Shown: positions 8,613 through 17,607 of the stretch, one piece after another
How the letters are laid out: each line of letters starts with the position of its first letter
Numbering within the stretch: the stretch's first letter is position 1
Assembly: GCF_001889025.1 (NCBI RefSeq)
Contig: NZ_CP018154.1
Location: forward strand, 1,230,501 to 1,294,500
Length of the DNA stretch: 64,000 nt
Reading direction: 5' to 3'
Origin: Sphingorhabdus lutea
GTDB taxonomy: Bacteria > Pseudomonadota > Alphaproteobacteria > Sphingomonadales > Sphingomonadaceae
The notes under the pieces: generated by a model
Database searches by the model: none
What the model saw: only the letters and a program-made list of their open reading frames with translations
Told to the model about the DNA's origin: nothing
Translations under genes and position numbers: made by a program

Positions 8613-8741
8613 TGCCGCAAGACGCGGCGGGCGGTTCGAATCCAGTGCTGTCCACCACTTTTCAAACAGCATTAACGAACCAGTGTGTTTTTATTTGCCG
8701 CAAGACGCGGCGGGTGGTTCGAATCCCGTCCCGTCAGTACC
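8551..8741. repeat. 83-bp tandem repeat derived from the 3' end of tRNA-Tyr
   Basis: The decamer GTTCGAATCC recurs at 8551, 8634 and 8717, an exact 83-base period. Each full unit has the tRNA tail (T loop to CCA), a short trailer, the inverted T-arm piece CGAACCAGTGT (8593 and 8676), a T-rich run and the stem-loop GCCGC-AAGAC-GCGGC (8614-8628, 8697-8711). Units one and two differ at only a few positions; the third is a partial copy whose tail has diverged. Copies two and three lack the 5' half of a tRNA and cannot be functional tRNAs. Confidence 0.9.
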
Positions 8742-8931
8742 TTCTCTCCGTCCCAAGGTCTATACATCAAAAACATAAAAAGTAGCGCCAAAAATTAATA
8801 TGAAATTGTTTTAACTATTTCTTATCAATACGTTTTTATTCTATAACTAGAATGAATGCTATGGTGTCAAATTTTGGATAATTATATGAGCATGGCAGCA
8901 ATTCATGGTAGATTTTTTAAGGAGTATTAAG

Positions 8932-9912
8932 ATGAAGAAAAAGATAATCTCGGCTATAATTATGGCAACGTCATTGGTTGCGGCCCCCGCGCATGCGATG
9001 AATTGGTGTTCATTGTTGAAAATTATTCCGCAGCAGGAAAGCGATTTTGATCGGCTAGTCTCCTCTGCTGAGGGGGTGACGGGTTGTGAGGTTAGAAAAA
9101 ATGATGGCGAGGGGTACGCGTCTTGGCTTTGTGCTGATGACCCAAATACTGATGATGTAAATGAGCTTTTATTATTTTCATATGAACGTATTCCAGGGGT
9201 TGGTATAAACATGTCTATAATAACAGAGGGTGCTTTTAATTTGGACAAGTTCCGTCAATGTGGGATGAAGGATTTGCAAGATGGCGTAAAATTTATGCCC
9301 GGTAATATCACCTATCGCGACCAATTATATATGGGTCATAATGGCCCCAGTTTCACACTTATTTCAATGGGTGGTACTAGCTTGATTTTTTATACCAAAA
9401 GTCAAGCTGATGTAGCGGAAAATTTATATTCATATTCGCAAGGATTTTTCAAAATTGAAAGTGAAAATAGCCCCAGTACCGAAGTTAAATTGGCAGGGTT
9501 AAGCCCCATTGATAATAATGTGTTTGATATTGTTGATGCATATAAAAAGCGCGGGGCCAGAATTCTGACAAAAAATAGTGAAATCCCTATGCTTCCTGAA
9601 TGGACTTTGTCGCCGCCAACTGATTTAGAAGGGGTAAAGGAAATTAAAATAGATGGCGTGGAGCAGCATCTGCATAAAGCTGAATATATATTTGAAACTA
9701 CATCGGATTATGAGCGTCATGTTGCACTGCTTGATGCTGCTTACGGTGTATCGGAAAGATATGATGCGGACGGTTGTACCAAAAATAATTGGGTATCTGG
9801 TAGAATACAGATGGTGGGTAAACATTGCAAAGGAGATTCGGGCACTTTACTATTCTCTAATAGCGTAGCGTTTGAACAAGCGGATCAATATTTAGCAGGT
9901 AAAAACTCCTGA
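8932..9912 (+). CDS. Orphan secreted protein, function unknown
   Basis: A 326-residue protein with a clear Sec signal peptide (MKKKIISAIIMATSLVAAPAHA, cleavage after AHA near residue 22). The start at 8932 is chosen because AAGGAG lies seven bases upstream and because a signal peptide results; an earlier ATG in frame at 8905 gives a worse start. The mature protein has several cysteines (near the start, CEVRK, WLCADD, FRQCGMK, DGCTKN, HCKGD), which suggests periplasmic disulfides. I recognise no family. It follows the tRNA-Tyr repeat array and has no operon partner, so it may be a small acquired insert at the tRNA. Confidence 0.8.
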   Translation: MKKKIISAIIMATSLVAAPAHAMNWCSLLKIIPQQESDFDRLVSSAEGVTGCEVRKNDGEGYASWLCADDPNTDDVNELLLFSYERIPGVGINMSIITEGAFNLDKFRQCGMKDLQDGVKFMPGNITYRDQLYMGHNGPSFTLISMGGTSLIFYTKSQADVAENLYSYSQGFFKIESENSPSTEVKLAGLSPIDNNVFDIVDAYKKRGARILTKNSEIPMLPEWTLSPPTDLEGVKEIKIDGVEQHLHKAEYIFETTSDYERHVALLDAAYGVSERYDADGCTKNNWVSGRIQMVGKHCKGDSGTLLFSNSVAFEQADQYLAGKNS

Positions 9913-10076
9913 TAAATATGATTAGTCTCTTTAGTAAGCAATAGATGATGGCATATTTTACTTAATTTATTGCAAAGTTGAAAATTTGTTCGTCATATAA
10001 ATGGCACTGCTATTGATTGGTTGGCATGTCGCCCATAAATGCGATATGATAATATGTAATTTTTAAGGAATAAAGC

Positions 10077-11330
10077 ATGGTAGCCCGAAATTATGATATT
10101 GTCATTGTTGGCGGCGGCCATGCTGGTGCGCAGGCGGCCATATCACTTCGCCAAAATGGCTTTACGGGCAGCATCTTTATTATCAGCAATGAAAAATTAT
10201 TACCCTATGAACGGCCCGCATTATCCAAAGATTATCTGGCCGGTAAGAAAAGTGCAGACAGATTGTTAATCCGTCCAGAGGCATTTTGGCAGGAACGCAA
10301 TATTGAATTTTTATTGGGTGTTCGCGTTTCAAAAATTGATGCGGCGGGCCATGTGATTACCACCAGCGATCAAGGCGAAATTGCATATGGTCAGCTTATT
10401 TGGGCGGCAGGGGCCTCGCCACGTTGGCTGCAATGCAAGGGCAGTGAGCTTGGCAATATATTTTCCGTGCGGACAATGGGTGATGTTGACCAAATGCAAG
10501 CCGAATTGAAAAGCCCGCGTCAAATTATTATCATTGGCGGCGGTTATATTGGGTTGGAAGCGGCGGCGTCATTATCCAAAATGGGCCATGATATTACAAT
10601 AATAGAGGCAGAGGAGAGGTTATTATCTCGCGTTGCCGGCGCCCCATTATCGCAATTTTATGCCGATATCCACCGGGCGCAGGGGATAAAAATATTATTG
10701 AAAAGCCAGGTTTCTGAAATTATTGGGCGTGAAGGAAAAATAAGCGCGGTTACTTTACAAGATGGAACGGTTCTGCCTGCCCATATTGCGATTATTGGAA
10801 TTGGCGTCGTTCCCAATGTTGGCCCGTTGATGGAGGCTGGCGCGGCAGTGGGCAATGGTGTGGATGTGGACACATATTGCCGCACATCTTTAAATGATAT
10901 TTTTGCCATTGGCGATTGCGCATCACACGCAAATCCATTTGCCGCAGGCGCGGTCATTCGTTTGGAATCGGTACAAAATTGCAATGATATGGCTAATATT
11001 GTTGCCAAAAATATTTGCGGCGAACCAAGTGAATATCATGCCGTTCCATGGTTTTGGTCAAACCAATATGATATTAGGTTGCAAACAATAGGGTTAAATT
11101 TGGGCTATGATGATATTATTATTCGTGGGTCGATGGAGGCGCAGAAATTTTCGTTAATTTATACGCAAAATGGGCATGTAATCGCGCTTGATTGTGTCAA
11201 TAATGCCAAGGATTATGTGCAGGGCAAGGCATTGGTAGAGGCACGGGCGAAAATTGATGCCGATAAATTGGCCAATATTGATATGACATTGAAAGACATT
11301 TTTGCTGCCGAAACATTATTGGCGGAATAA
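10077..11330 (+). CDS. FAD-dependent ferredoxin/rubredoxin-type reductase
   Basis: Flavoprotein of 417 residues of the type that passes electrons from NAD(P)H to a ferredoxin serving a monooxygenase (putidaredoxin/rhodocoxin reductase family). Two Rossmann motifs are visible: IVGGGHAGAQAA near residue 9 for FAD and IIGGGYIGLEAA near residue 150 for NAD(P)H. The second FAD motif is DIFAIGDCASH near residue 280, and the C-terminal domain has VPWFWSNQYDIRLQTIG, typical of this family. It is nine bases upstream of the helicase gene, probably co-transcribed. Its redox partner could be FdxA 3 kb downstream, but that is only a guess. Confidence 0.9.
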   Translation: MVARNYDIVIVGGGHAGAQAAISLRQNGFTGSIFIISNEKLLPYERPALSKDYLAGKKSADRLLIRPEAFWQERNIEFLLGVRVSKIDAAGHVITTSDQGEIAYGQLIWAAGASPRWLQCKGSELGNIFSVRTMGDVDQMQAELKSPRQIIIIGGGYIGLEAAASLSKMGHDITIIEAEERLLSRVAGAPLSQFYADIHRAQGIKILLKSQVSEIIGREGKISAVTLQDGTVLPAHIAIIGIGVVPNVGPLMEAGAAVGNGVDVDTYCRTSLNDIFAIGDCASHANPFAAGAVIRLESVQNCNDMANIVAKNICGEPSEYHAVPWFWSNQYDIRLQTIGLNLGYDDIIIRGSMEAQKFSLIYTQNGHVIALDCVNNAKDYVQGKALVEARAKIDADKLANIDMTLKDIFAAETLLAE

Positions 11331-11339
11331 AGCTATATT

Positions 11340-14267
11340 ATGAGCAATATAAAGGCCATATTAGGGCCAACAAATACGGGCAAAACCCATGTCGCCATTG
11401 AACGGATGTGCGCGCATAGCAGCGGGGTTATGGGCTTTCCACTGCGTTTATTGGCGCGCGAAATTTATGACCGATTGGTCAGGATTAAGGGCGAGGCCAA
11501 GGTTGCTTTATTAACCGGCGAGGAACGGATTGAACCGCCAACGGCGCGATATTATTGCTGCACTGCCGAATCAATGCCCATTTTTTCGCCGCATATGGCA
11601 GTTCAAAATCACGCTGCGCAAAATATAAATGGCACTGTTTTTCGTGATTTTGCCTTTGCTGCCATTGATGAGGCGCAATTGGGCGCAGATCCAGAGCGTG
11701 GACATATATTTACCGACCGTTTGTTAAATGTTCGCGGGCGTGAGGAAACGATGATTTTGGGATCGCACAGCCTGTCGCCCATTATCCGCGATTTAATCCC
11801 CAAGGCAGAAATTAGCAGCAGGCCACGTTTTTCGACATTAAGCTATGGTGGACCGAAAAAGCTGTCCCGCCTGCCCAAAAGGTCGGCAATCGTCGCCTTT
11901 TCGGTGGAAGAAGTATATCGCATCGCCGAATTATTACGCCGATTTCGTGGCGGCGCAGCCATTGTGATGGGCAGCCTGTCGCCCGGCGCGCGCAATGCAC
12001 AGGTGGAAATGTTTCAATCGGGCGAGGTGGATTATCTTGTCGCGACCGATGCCATTGGCATGGGGTTAAACCTTGATTTTGATCATTTGGCCTTTGCTTC
12101 TTTAATCAAATTTGATGGCCGCAAACGCCGCCGTTTAACCATTTCGGAAATGGCGCAAATCGCAGGAAGAGCGGGGCGGCACCAAAAAGATGGCAGTTTT
12201 GGTCCATTATCGGGCGAGTGTGAAATTTTCCGTGACGAGGAAATCGCCGCGATTGAGGCGCATGAATTTCCATTATTGGATAATTTATATTGGCGCAGGA
12301 GCGAGCTGGATTATTCAACAATTGAAACTTTGATTGATGATTTGGAAACCCCGCCAACTCATCATCGGCTGCGCAGTGCGCCGCCATCATTGGACATTCA
12401 AATATTAAAAAATTTGGCCAATATGCCCGCAATTGCCGACCAAATAAATAATGCGGATATGGTGAAAAAATTGTGGCAAGCGGCCAGCCTGCCGGATTTT
12501 CGCGGAATTGGCGTTGAACCACATAGCCGCTTTGTTGCTGGGCTATGGCGATATTTGGGGCAGGGCAGCGGCAGGATATCGGGTGAATATTTTGCCAAGG
12601 AAATTGACCGATTGGACAAGGCGGACGGCGATATTGAAATATTGACCGGACGGCTGCAATCGGTGCGCAGTTGGAATTATATTGCACAGCGACCTGATTG
12701 GGTTGATGAACCTGGCGGGCTTCGTGAACGGGCCGGCGCGGTGGAGGCGAGGCTTTCGGAAAATTTGCATCGGCAATTACGCGAAAGATTTGTTAACCGG
12801 CGAACATCGGTGTTGTTAAGGCAAAAATCGCAATTTTCCAATATTTTACCAGTTAAAGTTGACAAGGATGGTCAGATATTGGTTGATGGCGAAAGCATAG
12901 GAACACTTGACGGATTTCAATTCATCGTTGATGCAAATGCGAAACATGCTGATCGCAAAATTTTTGAAGCGGCGGCGCAAAAATCCTTAGGGACGATATT
13001 AAAAGAAAGGGCGTTTTTGGTGCAAGCATCTGGAGACGATAATTTTACACTAAACAACATTGCGGCCGGACAGGCGATTTTGCAATGGAATGATACGCCG
13101 CTAGGAACTTTGGAAAAGGGCAAAAGCTTGCTGCAGCCCGAATTTCGCCCGCACAGCGCGGTTGCCGGGCTGGAAGCCGACGCAATGGCTGCTGTGGTGG
13201 AGCGAGCCAAGGCATGGATTGACGCGCAAATCACCCGCAATTTGGCGGGGGTAAAAGCGTTGGATGAATTGGCCGAAAATCCTGAAATTGATGGTGCGAT
13301 CCGTGCTTTGGCCGCGCAATTGGCGGATGCAGGCGGGGTTTCTGGCCGTGCATATTTGTCCGATTCGATTAACGCCATTGCCAAGGAAAATCGCGGAGCA
13401 GCGCGCAAGGCGGGCATTGTTTTTGGCGCATTGGATATTTTCCATCATGCCGCGTTAAAACCGGGTGCCGCACGGTGGCGCAGCTATCTTTCCGCCATTT
13501 ATTTTGGCAAGCCAGTGGCCGATTTACCGCCCGAAAGCGCGGTTCATTTAACCGAATGGAATTTCGCCAGCAATGATGATTGCCGCAATGCAGGATATCG
13601 CCGTGTCGGTAATGAATATTTGCGAATCGATTTAGCTGAACGCATTGTCAAAAAAGCGCATGAGGCGCGGGGCAAGGGCGAAATTTCGGTCATGGATATG
13701 ACATTTGCCACATCATTGGGGCTTAGCAATGATGCATTGACCGCATTGATGCGTGATGCAGGATTTAAACCAGCAGAAGCACATGAAGTTACGGCAGAGC
13801 CAGTAGCGGAAGTTAACGCAGATAGCGCAAAAATAGATAATGGCGATATAGCCGCGAGCGAAGTGGCAATAGCCGAAGCGCCCGCAACCGAAGCGCCCTC
13901 AGCCGAAGCTGAGGTAGTCGCAGCCGAAGTAGTCGCTGCAGAGGTGGCGCCGGCAGAGGTCGTGCCAGTTGAAATAGCGCCTGAAGCTGAAGCAGAGCCT
14001 AGCGCGGAGGCAGATGCCGCACAAAATATTGAACAAAAATTGCCGCCAACCTATTGGAAATGGGTGGGGATAAGACGCAAAAAATTTGATCGAAACAATA
14101 ATGCGCATAAAATGGCTGAACGTGGGGATAGGCGCAATGAAAGGCAGAATAAAAAGCCTGGACATAAAAATAAGCATAAAGGTCCGCGCGATGATATGCC
14201 CCGCTTTGAACCCAAGCCGCGTCAAAATGCCGGACATTTTGATGCCCTATTGGCATTAAAAAAATAA
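11340..14267 (+). CDS. SUV3-like DExH RNA/DNA helicase
   Basis: A 975-residue superfamily 2 helicase of the type related to mitochondrial SUV3. Walker A is GPTNTGKT at residues 9-16; the DExH-box position reads AIDEAQ; motif VI region is QIAGRAGRHQ near residue 275. The N-terminal half holds the two RecA-like domains. The middle and C-terminal part is less conserved. From about residue 820 it is low complexity: Ala/Glu/Val repeats (AEVVAAEVVAAEVAPAEVV), then a basic Asn/Lys/Arg-rich tail that may bind RNA. In many alphaproteobacteria this gene is followed by an S4-domain RNA-binding protein and then fdxA; here fdxA follows directly. Confidence 0.9.
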   Translation: MSNIKAILGPTNTGKTHVAIERMCAHSSGVMGFPLRLLAREIYDRLVRIKGEAKVALLTGEERIEPPTARYYCCTAESMPIFSPHMAVQNHAAQNINGTVFRDFAFAAIDEAQLGADPERGHIFTDRLLNVRGREETMILGSHSLSPIIRDLIPKAEISSRPRFSTLSYGGPKKLSRLPKRSAIVAFSVEEVYRIAELLRRFRGGAAIVMGSLSPGARNAQVEMFQSGEVDYLVATDAIGMGLNLDFDHLAFASLIKFDGRKRRRLTISEMAQIAGRAGRHQKDGSFGPLSGECEIFRDEEIAAIEAHEFPLLDNLYWRRSELDYSTIETLIDDLETPPTHHRLRSAPPSLDIQILKNLANMPAIADQINNADMVKKLWQAASLPDFRGIGVEPHSRFVAGLWRYLGQGSGRISGEYFAKEIDRLDKADGDIEILTGRLQSVRSWNYIAQRPDWVDEPGGLRERAGAVEARLSENLHRQLRERFVNRRTSVLLRQKSQFSNILPVKVDKDGQILVDGESIGTLDGFQFIVDANAKHADRKIFEAAAQKSLGTILKERAFLVQASGDDNFTLNNIAAGQAILQWNDTPLGTLEKGKSLLQPEFRPHSAVAGLEADAMAAVVERAKAWIDAQITRNLAGVKALDELAENPEIDGAIRALAAQLADAGGVSGRAYLSDSINAIAKENRGAARKAGIVFGALDIFHHAALKPGAARWRSYLSAIYFGKPVADLPPESAVHLTEWNFASNDDCRNAGYRRVGNEYLRIDLAERIVKKAHEARGKGEISVMDMTFATSLGLSNDALTALMRDAGFKPAEAHEVTAEPVAEVNADSAKIDNGDIAASEVAIAEAPATEAPSAEAEVVAAEVVAAEVAPAEVVPVEIAPEAEAEPSAEADAAQNIEQKLPPTYWKWVGIRRKKFDRNNNAHKMAERGDRRNERQNKKPGHKNKHKGPRDDMPRFEPKPRQNAGHFDALLALKK

Positions 14268-14358
14268 ATTATTTTTAAAAAAATACGTCTCTTTTTGTTG
14301 ACTTCATATAATGATTGTTAATAGGGATTTATTATTATTTATTTTTGGGAGTTGATTT

Positions 14359-14697
14359 ATGACATATGTAGTCACCGATGCGTGCATCCGCTGTAAATAT
14401 ATGGATTGCGTTGAAGTATGTCCTGTGGACTGCTTTTATGAAGGTGAAAATATGTTGGTTATCAACCCAAGCGAGTGCATTGATTGCGGCGTTTGTGAAC
14501 CAGAATGCCCCGCAGAGGCGATTCTGCCCGATACAGAGGATGGTTTGGAAAAATGGTTGGAGCTGAACACCGTTTACAGCGCGGAATGGCCCAATATCAC
14601 CACCAGCAAAGAGCCGCCAGCGGATGCAGATGAATTTAAAAATGTCGAAGATAAATTCGACAAATATTTCAGTTCAGAACCCGGCGAGGGCGATTGA
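14359..14697 (+). CDS. fdxA: Ferredoxin FdxA (7Fe type)
   Basis: A 112-residue cytoplasmic electron carrier with seven-iron ferredoxin layout. Cysteines fall at residues 9, 12, 17 and 21 ([14 protein letters not shown]) and at 40, 43, 46 and 50 ([12 protein letters not shown]), with a further Cys at 25. The changed spacing in the first motif is typical of a [3Fe-4S] cluster and the second motif of a [4Fe-4S] cluster. The C-terminal extension is acidic, as in the alphaproteobacterial FdxA family. A GGGAG ribosome binding site precedes the ATG, and a strong terminator follows. Confidence 0.96.
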   Translation: MTYVVTDACIRCKYMDCVEVCPVDCFYEGENMLVINPSECIDCGVCEPECPAEAILPDTEDGLEKWLELNTVYSAEWPNITTSKEPPADADEFKNVEDKFDKYFSSEPGEGD

Positions 14698-14725
14698 TTA
14701 AATTGATTGCAAAAAATTAAAAAAA

Positions 14726-14757
14726 GCCCGCCGACCATTTGGAAAGCGGGTTTTTTT
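14726..14757 (+). terminator. Bidirectional rho-independent terminator after fdxA
   Basis: GCCCGC pairs with GCGGG(T) around a short loop that can close further with CC/GG. Seven Ts follow on the plus strand and seven As precede on the same strand, so it can serve fdxA and, on the minus strand, the convergent HD-domain gene. Confidence 0.85.
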
Positions 14758-14829
14758 ATGCAAAATCAGATTGCAGTCAAATAAATATGCTGGCAAATAA
14801 ATGTAAGGCACAGATAAATAAGCGTGCGA

Positions 14830-15420
14830 TTATGCCGCATCCACCGCTTGTTTATACATGCTGGCCAAAGGGGCGGCCATGACGCGGCGGACCATGGGTT
14901 CAAAAAAACTCAAAGCTTCGCTTTTATATTCGGGGTCAAATGCGGCCTGATCATATTTTTCACAAAATTCGGCGCAAGCATCAAAATATTTATGCCCCCT
15001 GAAATTTTCGCGTAAATTGCGATCCATGCCCAGATAGTGGAAATAATAATATCCCTGAAATGCGCCATGATGTTCGCAAATCCAATGATTTTCTTCGCTC
15101 ACAAATGGTTTAATAATGGCGGCAGCCACCTCTGGATGATTATAACTGCCCAAAGTGTCGCCAATATCATGTAATAATGCCATGACGACATATTGCTCAT
15201 CACGGCCATCGCGGTGGGCGCGCGTCGCGGTTTGCAGGCAATGTTGCAGGCGATCGATGGGAAAACCGCCATAGTCGCCATCCAATAAACGCAAATGGTC
15301 CAGCACCCTATCGGCGACTTTGCTGGCAAAGGGCATGAATTGGCCTGCAATAATGCCCCAATCTTCTGCTGTTCCCTCTGTCATTGCGGTAAATTTTGCC
15401 TTTTTGTCCTTTTGCTCCAT
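14830..15420 (-). CDS. HD-domain protein (predicted phosphohydrolase or diiron oxygenase)
   Basis: A 196-residue single-domain HD protein, similar in layout to the predicted HD phosphohydrolase group that also contains PhnZ-like mixed-valent diiron oxygenases. Candidate metal ligands in order are HCLQTATRAH near residue 66, the HD pair in ALLHDIGD near residue 87, HHGAF near residue 122 and the later helices. The aromatic-rich stretch YYYFHYLGMD near residue 130 and a late DPEYKS segment are also features seen in that group. No phosphonate genes are nearby, so the substrate cannot be stated. It converges on fdxA across a shared terminator. Confidence 0.8.
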   Translation of the reverse strand: MEQKDKKAKFTAMTEGTAEDWGIIAGQFMPFASKVADRVLDHLRLLDGDYGGFPIDRLQHCLQTATRAHRDGRDEQYVVMALLHDIGDTLGSYNHPEVAAAIIKPFVSEENHWICEHHGAFQGYYYFHYLGMDRNLRENFRGHKYFDACAEFCEKYDQAAFDPEYKSEALSFFEPMVRRVMAAPLASMYKQAVDAA

Positions 15421-15558
15421 CTCGGCTCTCTCCTCTATTTTTTCCTCTTTTTAATTTGGGGTCAGTAAATATAGTAATCGCAAAGAATGTAATGAAAAGC
15501 GATAATATCATTTTATAAAATGCTGGTCTTTGGCGCGCTGTGTTTGTAAGATTATCAA

Positions 15559-16743
15559 ATGGCAGTAATTGAATTAAGCACCCAACCATTTTTTTCTAAT
15601 AAGAATAAGGCATTTTGGTATTTACACAGCCTTGGCTGGGCGGGCGCGGTTATTTTACGCTCGGCATCGGCATTGGCCAATGGACAGCCACTGGGCTTTT
15701 TAATTCCGCTTATTTTATCCGCGGTTACGGGATATTCCATCACCTTGCTTTTGTCGGTAATTTACCGTGCGGTGATTGAAAAACGTCCGTTAATTACTTG
15801 GGGTGTGACCACGATTTCGGTTTTTATTGGCGCTGCGATTTTTGCCTATATTGATGTGTGGGTGCTGCAAATTTTGCGCCCAATTGCCGAGGAAAAGGCA
15901 TTTGTTCAATTATTGTTGGGCGCATTATATGTTGATGGTATCTTAATCGGCGCGTGGACCGCGCTTTATTATGCGATAAATTTCTTTGTTCGGGCGGAGG
16001 AACAACAAGATGAGATGATCAGGTTGGAGGCTCAGGCGACCAGTGCGCAATTAACAATGCTGCGTTATCAATTAAACCCGCATTTTTTGTTTAATACATT
16101 GAACAGTATTTCGACATTGGTTTTGTTAAAACAAACCGTTCAGGCAAATGCAATGCTTTCCAGGCTATCATCATTTTTGCGCTATACCTTAATAAATCAG
16201 GCAGAGGCCAAGGTGACATTGGCGCAGGAAATTGAAACATTAAAATTATATCTGGATATTGAAAAAATGCGTTTTGAAGAACGTCTTCGTCCCAGTTTTG
16301 AAATAGAGCCGCTGTGCACACAGGCTTTATTACCATCATTATTGCTTCAGCCATTAGTCGAAAATGCGATTAAATATGCCGTAACACCCAAGGAAGAGGG
16401 GGCGGAAATTTCAATCAAAGCGGTGAAACTTGGCGGGCGGCTGCGTATCATTGTGTCCGATAGCGGGCCGGGGATGACCGACCATCATGAAATGAAGATT
16501 AGCTCGACCGGGCTTGGCATGGCCAATATTCGGGAGCGTTTGTTACAGGCATATGGCGAAAATCAACGTTTTGAATATTATAGCGGCGCCGGAGGCGGGT
16601 TTGAGGTGTTGGTGGAGCTGCCCTATGAAGAAAAGAAAATTGAGATGCAGCAAAATAATATTTTTGCCAATAATGAAGTAAGTTTAGAAGATATAAGCAG
16701 CATTGGCGGCATGGATATTATGGGTGAAGGAACAAAGGCATGA
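15559..16743 (+). CDS. LytS/YehU-type sensor histidine kinase
   Basis: Membrane histidine kinase of 394 residues. About four predicted membrane helices lie in residues 20-145, followed by a short cytoplasmic linker and the His_kinase domain. The phospho-accepting His is residue 175 in LNPHFLFNTLNSIS. The ATP-binding N box is LLQPLVENAIKYA and the G boxes are SDSGPGM and GLGMANIRERL. There is no recognisable extracytoplasmic sensor domain, so the signal is probably sensed in or near the membrane. Its stop overlaps the start of the LytTR response regulator by four bases (ATGA), so the pair is co-translated. Confidence 0.93.
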   Translation: MAVIELSTQPFFSNKNKAFWYLHSLGWAGAVILRSASALANGQPLGFLIPLILSAVTGYSITLLLSVIYRAVIEKRPLITWGVTTISVFIGAAIFAYIDVWVLQILRPIAEEKAFVQLLLGALYVDGILIGAWTALYYAINFFVRAEEQQDEMIRLEAQATSAQLTMLRYQLNPHFLFNTLNSISTLVLLKQTVQANAMLSRLSSFLRYTLINQAEAKVTLAQEIETLKLYLDIEKMRFEERLRPSFEIEPLCTQALLPSLLLQPLVENAIKYAVTPKEEGAEISIKAVKLGGRLRIIVSDSGPGMTDHHEMKISSTGLGMANIRERLLQAYGENQRFEYYSGAGGGFEVLVELPYEEKKIEMQQNNIFANNEVSLEDISSIGGMDIMGEGTKA

Positions 16744-17543
16744 CCATTAAAACAATCTTGGTTGATGATGAAACCCTTGCCATACAGGGGTTGCAATTAA
16801 GGCTTGAGGCATTTGAGGATGTTGAAATTGTCGCAACATGCCGCAATGGACGCGAGGCCATTCGCAAAATTAAAACATTAAAACCCGACTTGGTGTTTTT
16901 AGACATTCAAATGCCTGGATTTGATGGATTTTCGGTGGTGCAGGGGATTATGGATATTGACCCGCCAATGATTGTATTTGTCACCGCATATTCCGAACAT
17001 GCCATTCGGGCATTTGATGCAGAGGCGATTGATTATTTGATGAAGCCTGTTGACGAAGACCGCTTGCGCGACACTTTGGAACGGGTGCGCAGCAAAATTG
17101 CTGATAAAAAAGTGGGCGTAGAGGTGGAACGTCTGCGCGAGGTAATCAATCAGGTTGCACCCGATGCGGTCAATAATATTGATATAGAGGTTGAGGATGA
17201 AAATCTTGGCCAAAGATATGAAAAGCTGATTAACATTAAAGATCGCGGGCAAATTTTCCGTGTCGATGTGGAAACGATTGAGCGCATTGACGCGGCGGGC
17301 GATTATATGTGCATTTATACTGCGGATAATTCGCTTATTTTACGCGAAACGATGAAGGATTTGGAGAAAAGATTTGATCCGCGCGTTTTCCAACGTGTTC
17401 ATCGCTCCACCATTGTGAATTTAAACCTGGTCAGAGAGGTAAAGCCGCACACTAATGGCGAATGTTTCTTAATTTTGGAATCGGGCGCTCAAGTAAAGGT
17501 CAGTCGTAGCTACCGCGATGTGGTGGCTCGATTTGTGCATTAA
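16740..17543 (+). CDS. LytTR-family response regulator
   Basis: Response regulator of 267 residues and partner of the preceding kinase. The receiver domain has the acidic pair VDDE at residues 8-11, the phospho-acceptor Asp55 in LVFLDIQMPGFDG, and the conserved Lys in DYLMKPVDEDRL. The C-terminal LytTR DNA-binding domain (about residues 165-265) is clear from FQRVHRSTIVNLNLVREV and the ending QVKVSRSYRDVV. LytTR regulators bind direct repeats upstream of targets; none was identified here. The target genes are unknown. Confidence 0.94.
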   Translation: MTIKTILVDDETLAIQGLQLRLEAFEDVEIVATCRNGREAIRKIKTLKPDLVFLDIQMPGFDGFSVVQGIMDIDPPMIVFVTAYSEHAIRAFDAEAIDYLMKPVDEDRLRDTLERVRSKIADKKVGVEVERLREVINQVAPDAVNNIDIEVEDENLGQRYEKLINIKDRGQIFRVDVETIERIDAAGDYMCIYTADNSLILRETMKDLEKRFDPRVFQRVHRSTIVNLNLVREVKPHTNGECFLILESGAQVKVSRSYRDVVARFVH

Positions 17544-17551
17544 GGTGGGGA

Positions 17552-17607
17552 GTTAAGGCAGGGTAATTAACGGCGGAATGTTAAGGCGTGATATTTAACG
17601 GCGGCTT
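17552..17607. repeat. Two-copy 28-bp imperfect direct repeat
   Basis: GTTAAGGC...TTAACGGCGG occurs at 17552 and again at 17580, with 22 of 28 bases the same. The second copy contains the stop codon and last Arg codons of tadA, so a small tandem duplication seems to have remodelled the gap between the convergent LytTR and tadA genes. Confidence 0.7.

Noticed and set aside
8551-8741. Regular 83-bp repeat as a possible CRISPR array
   Set aside because: The repeats are contiguous with no variable spacers, derive from the tRNA tail, and no cas gene is nearby.
8459-8785. 108-codon plus-strand frame over the tRNA-Tyr region
   Set aside because: It runs through the tRNA gene and its tail repeats; no ribosome binding site or family pattern.
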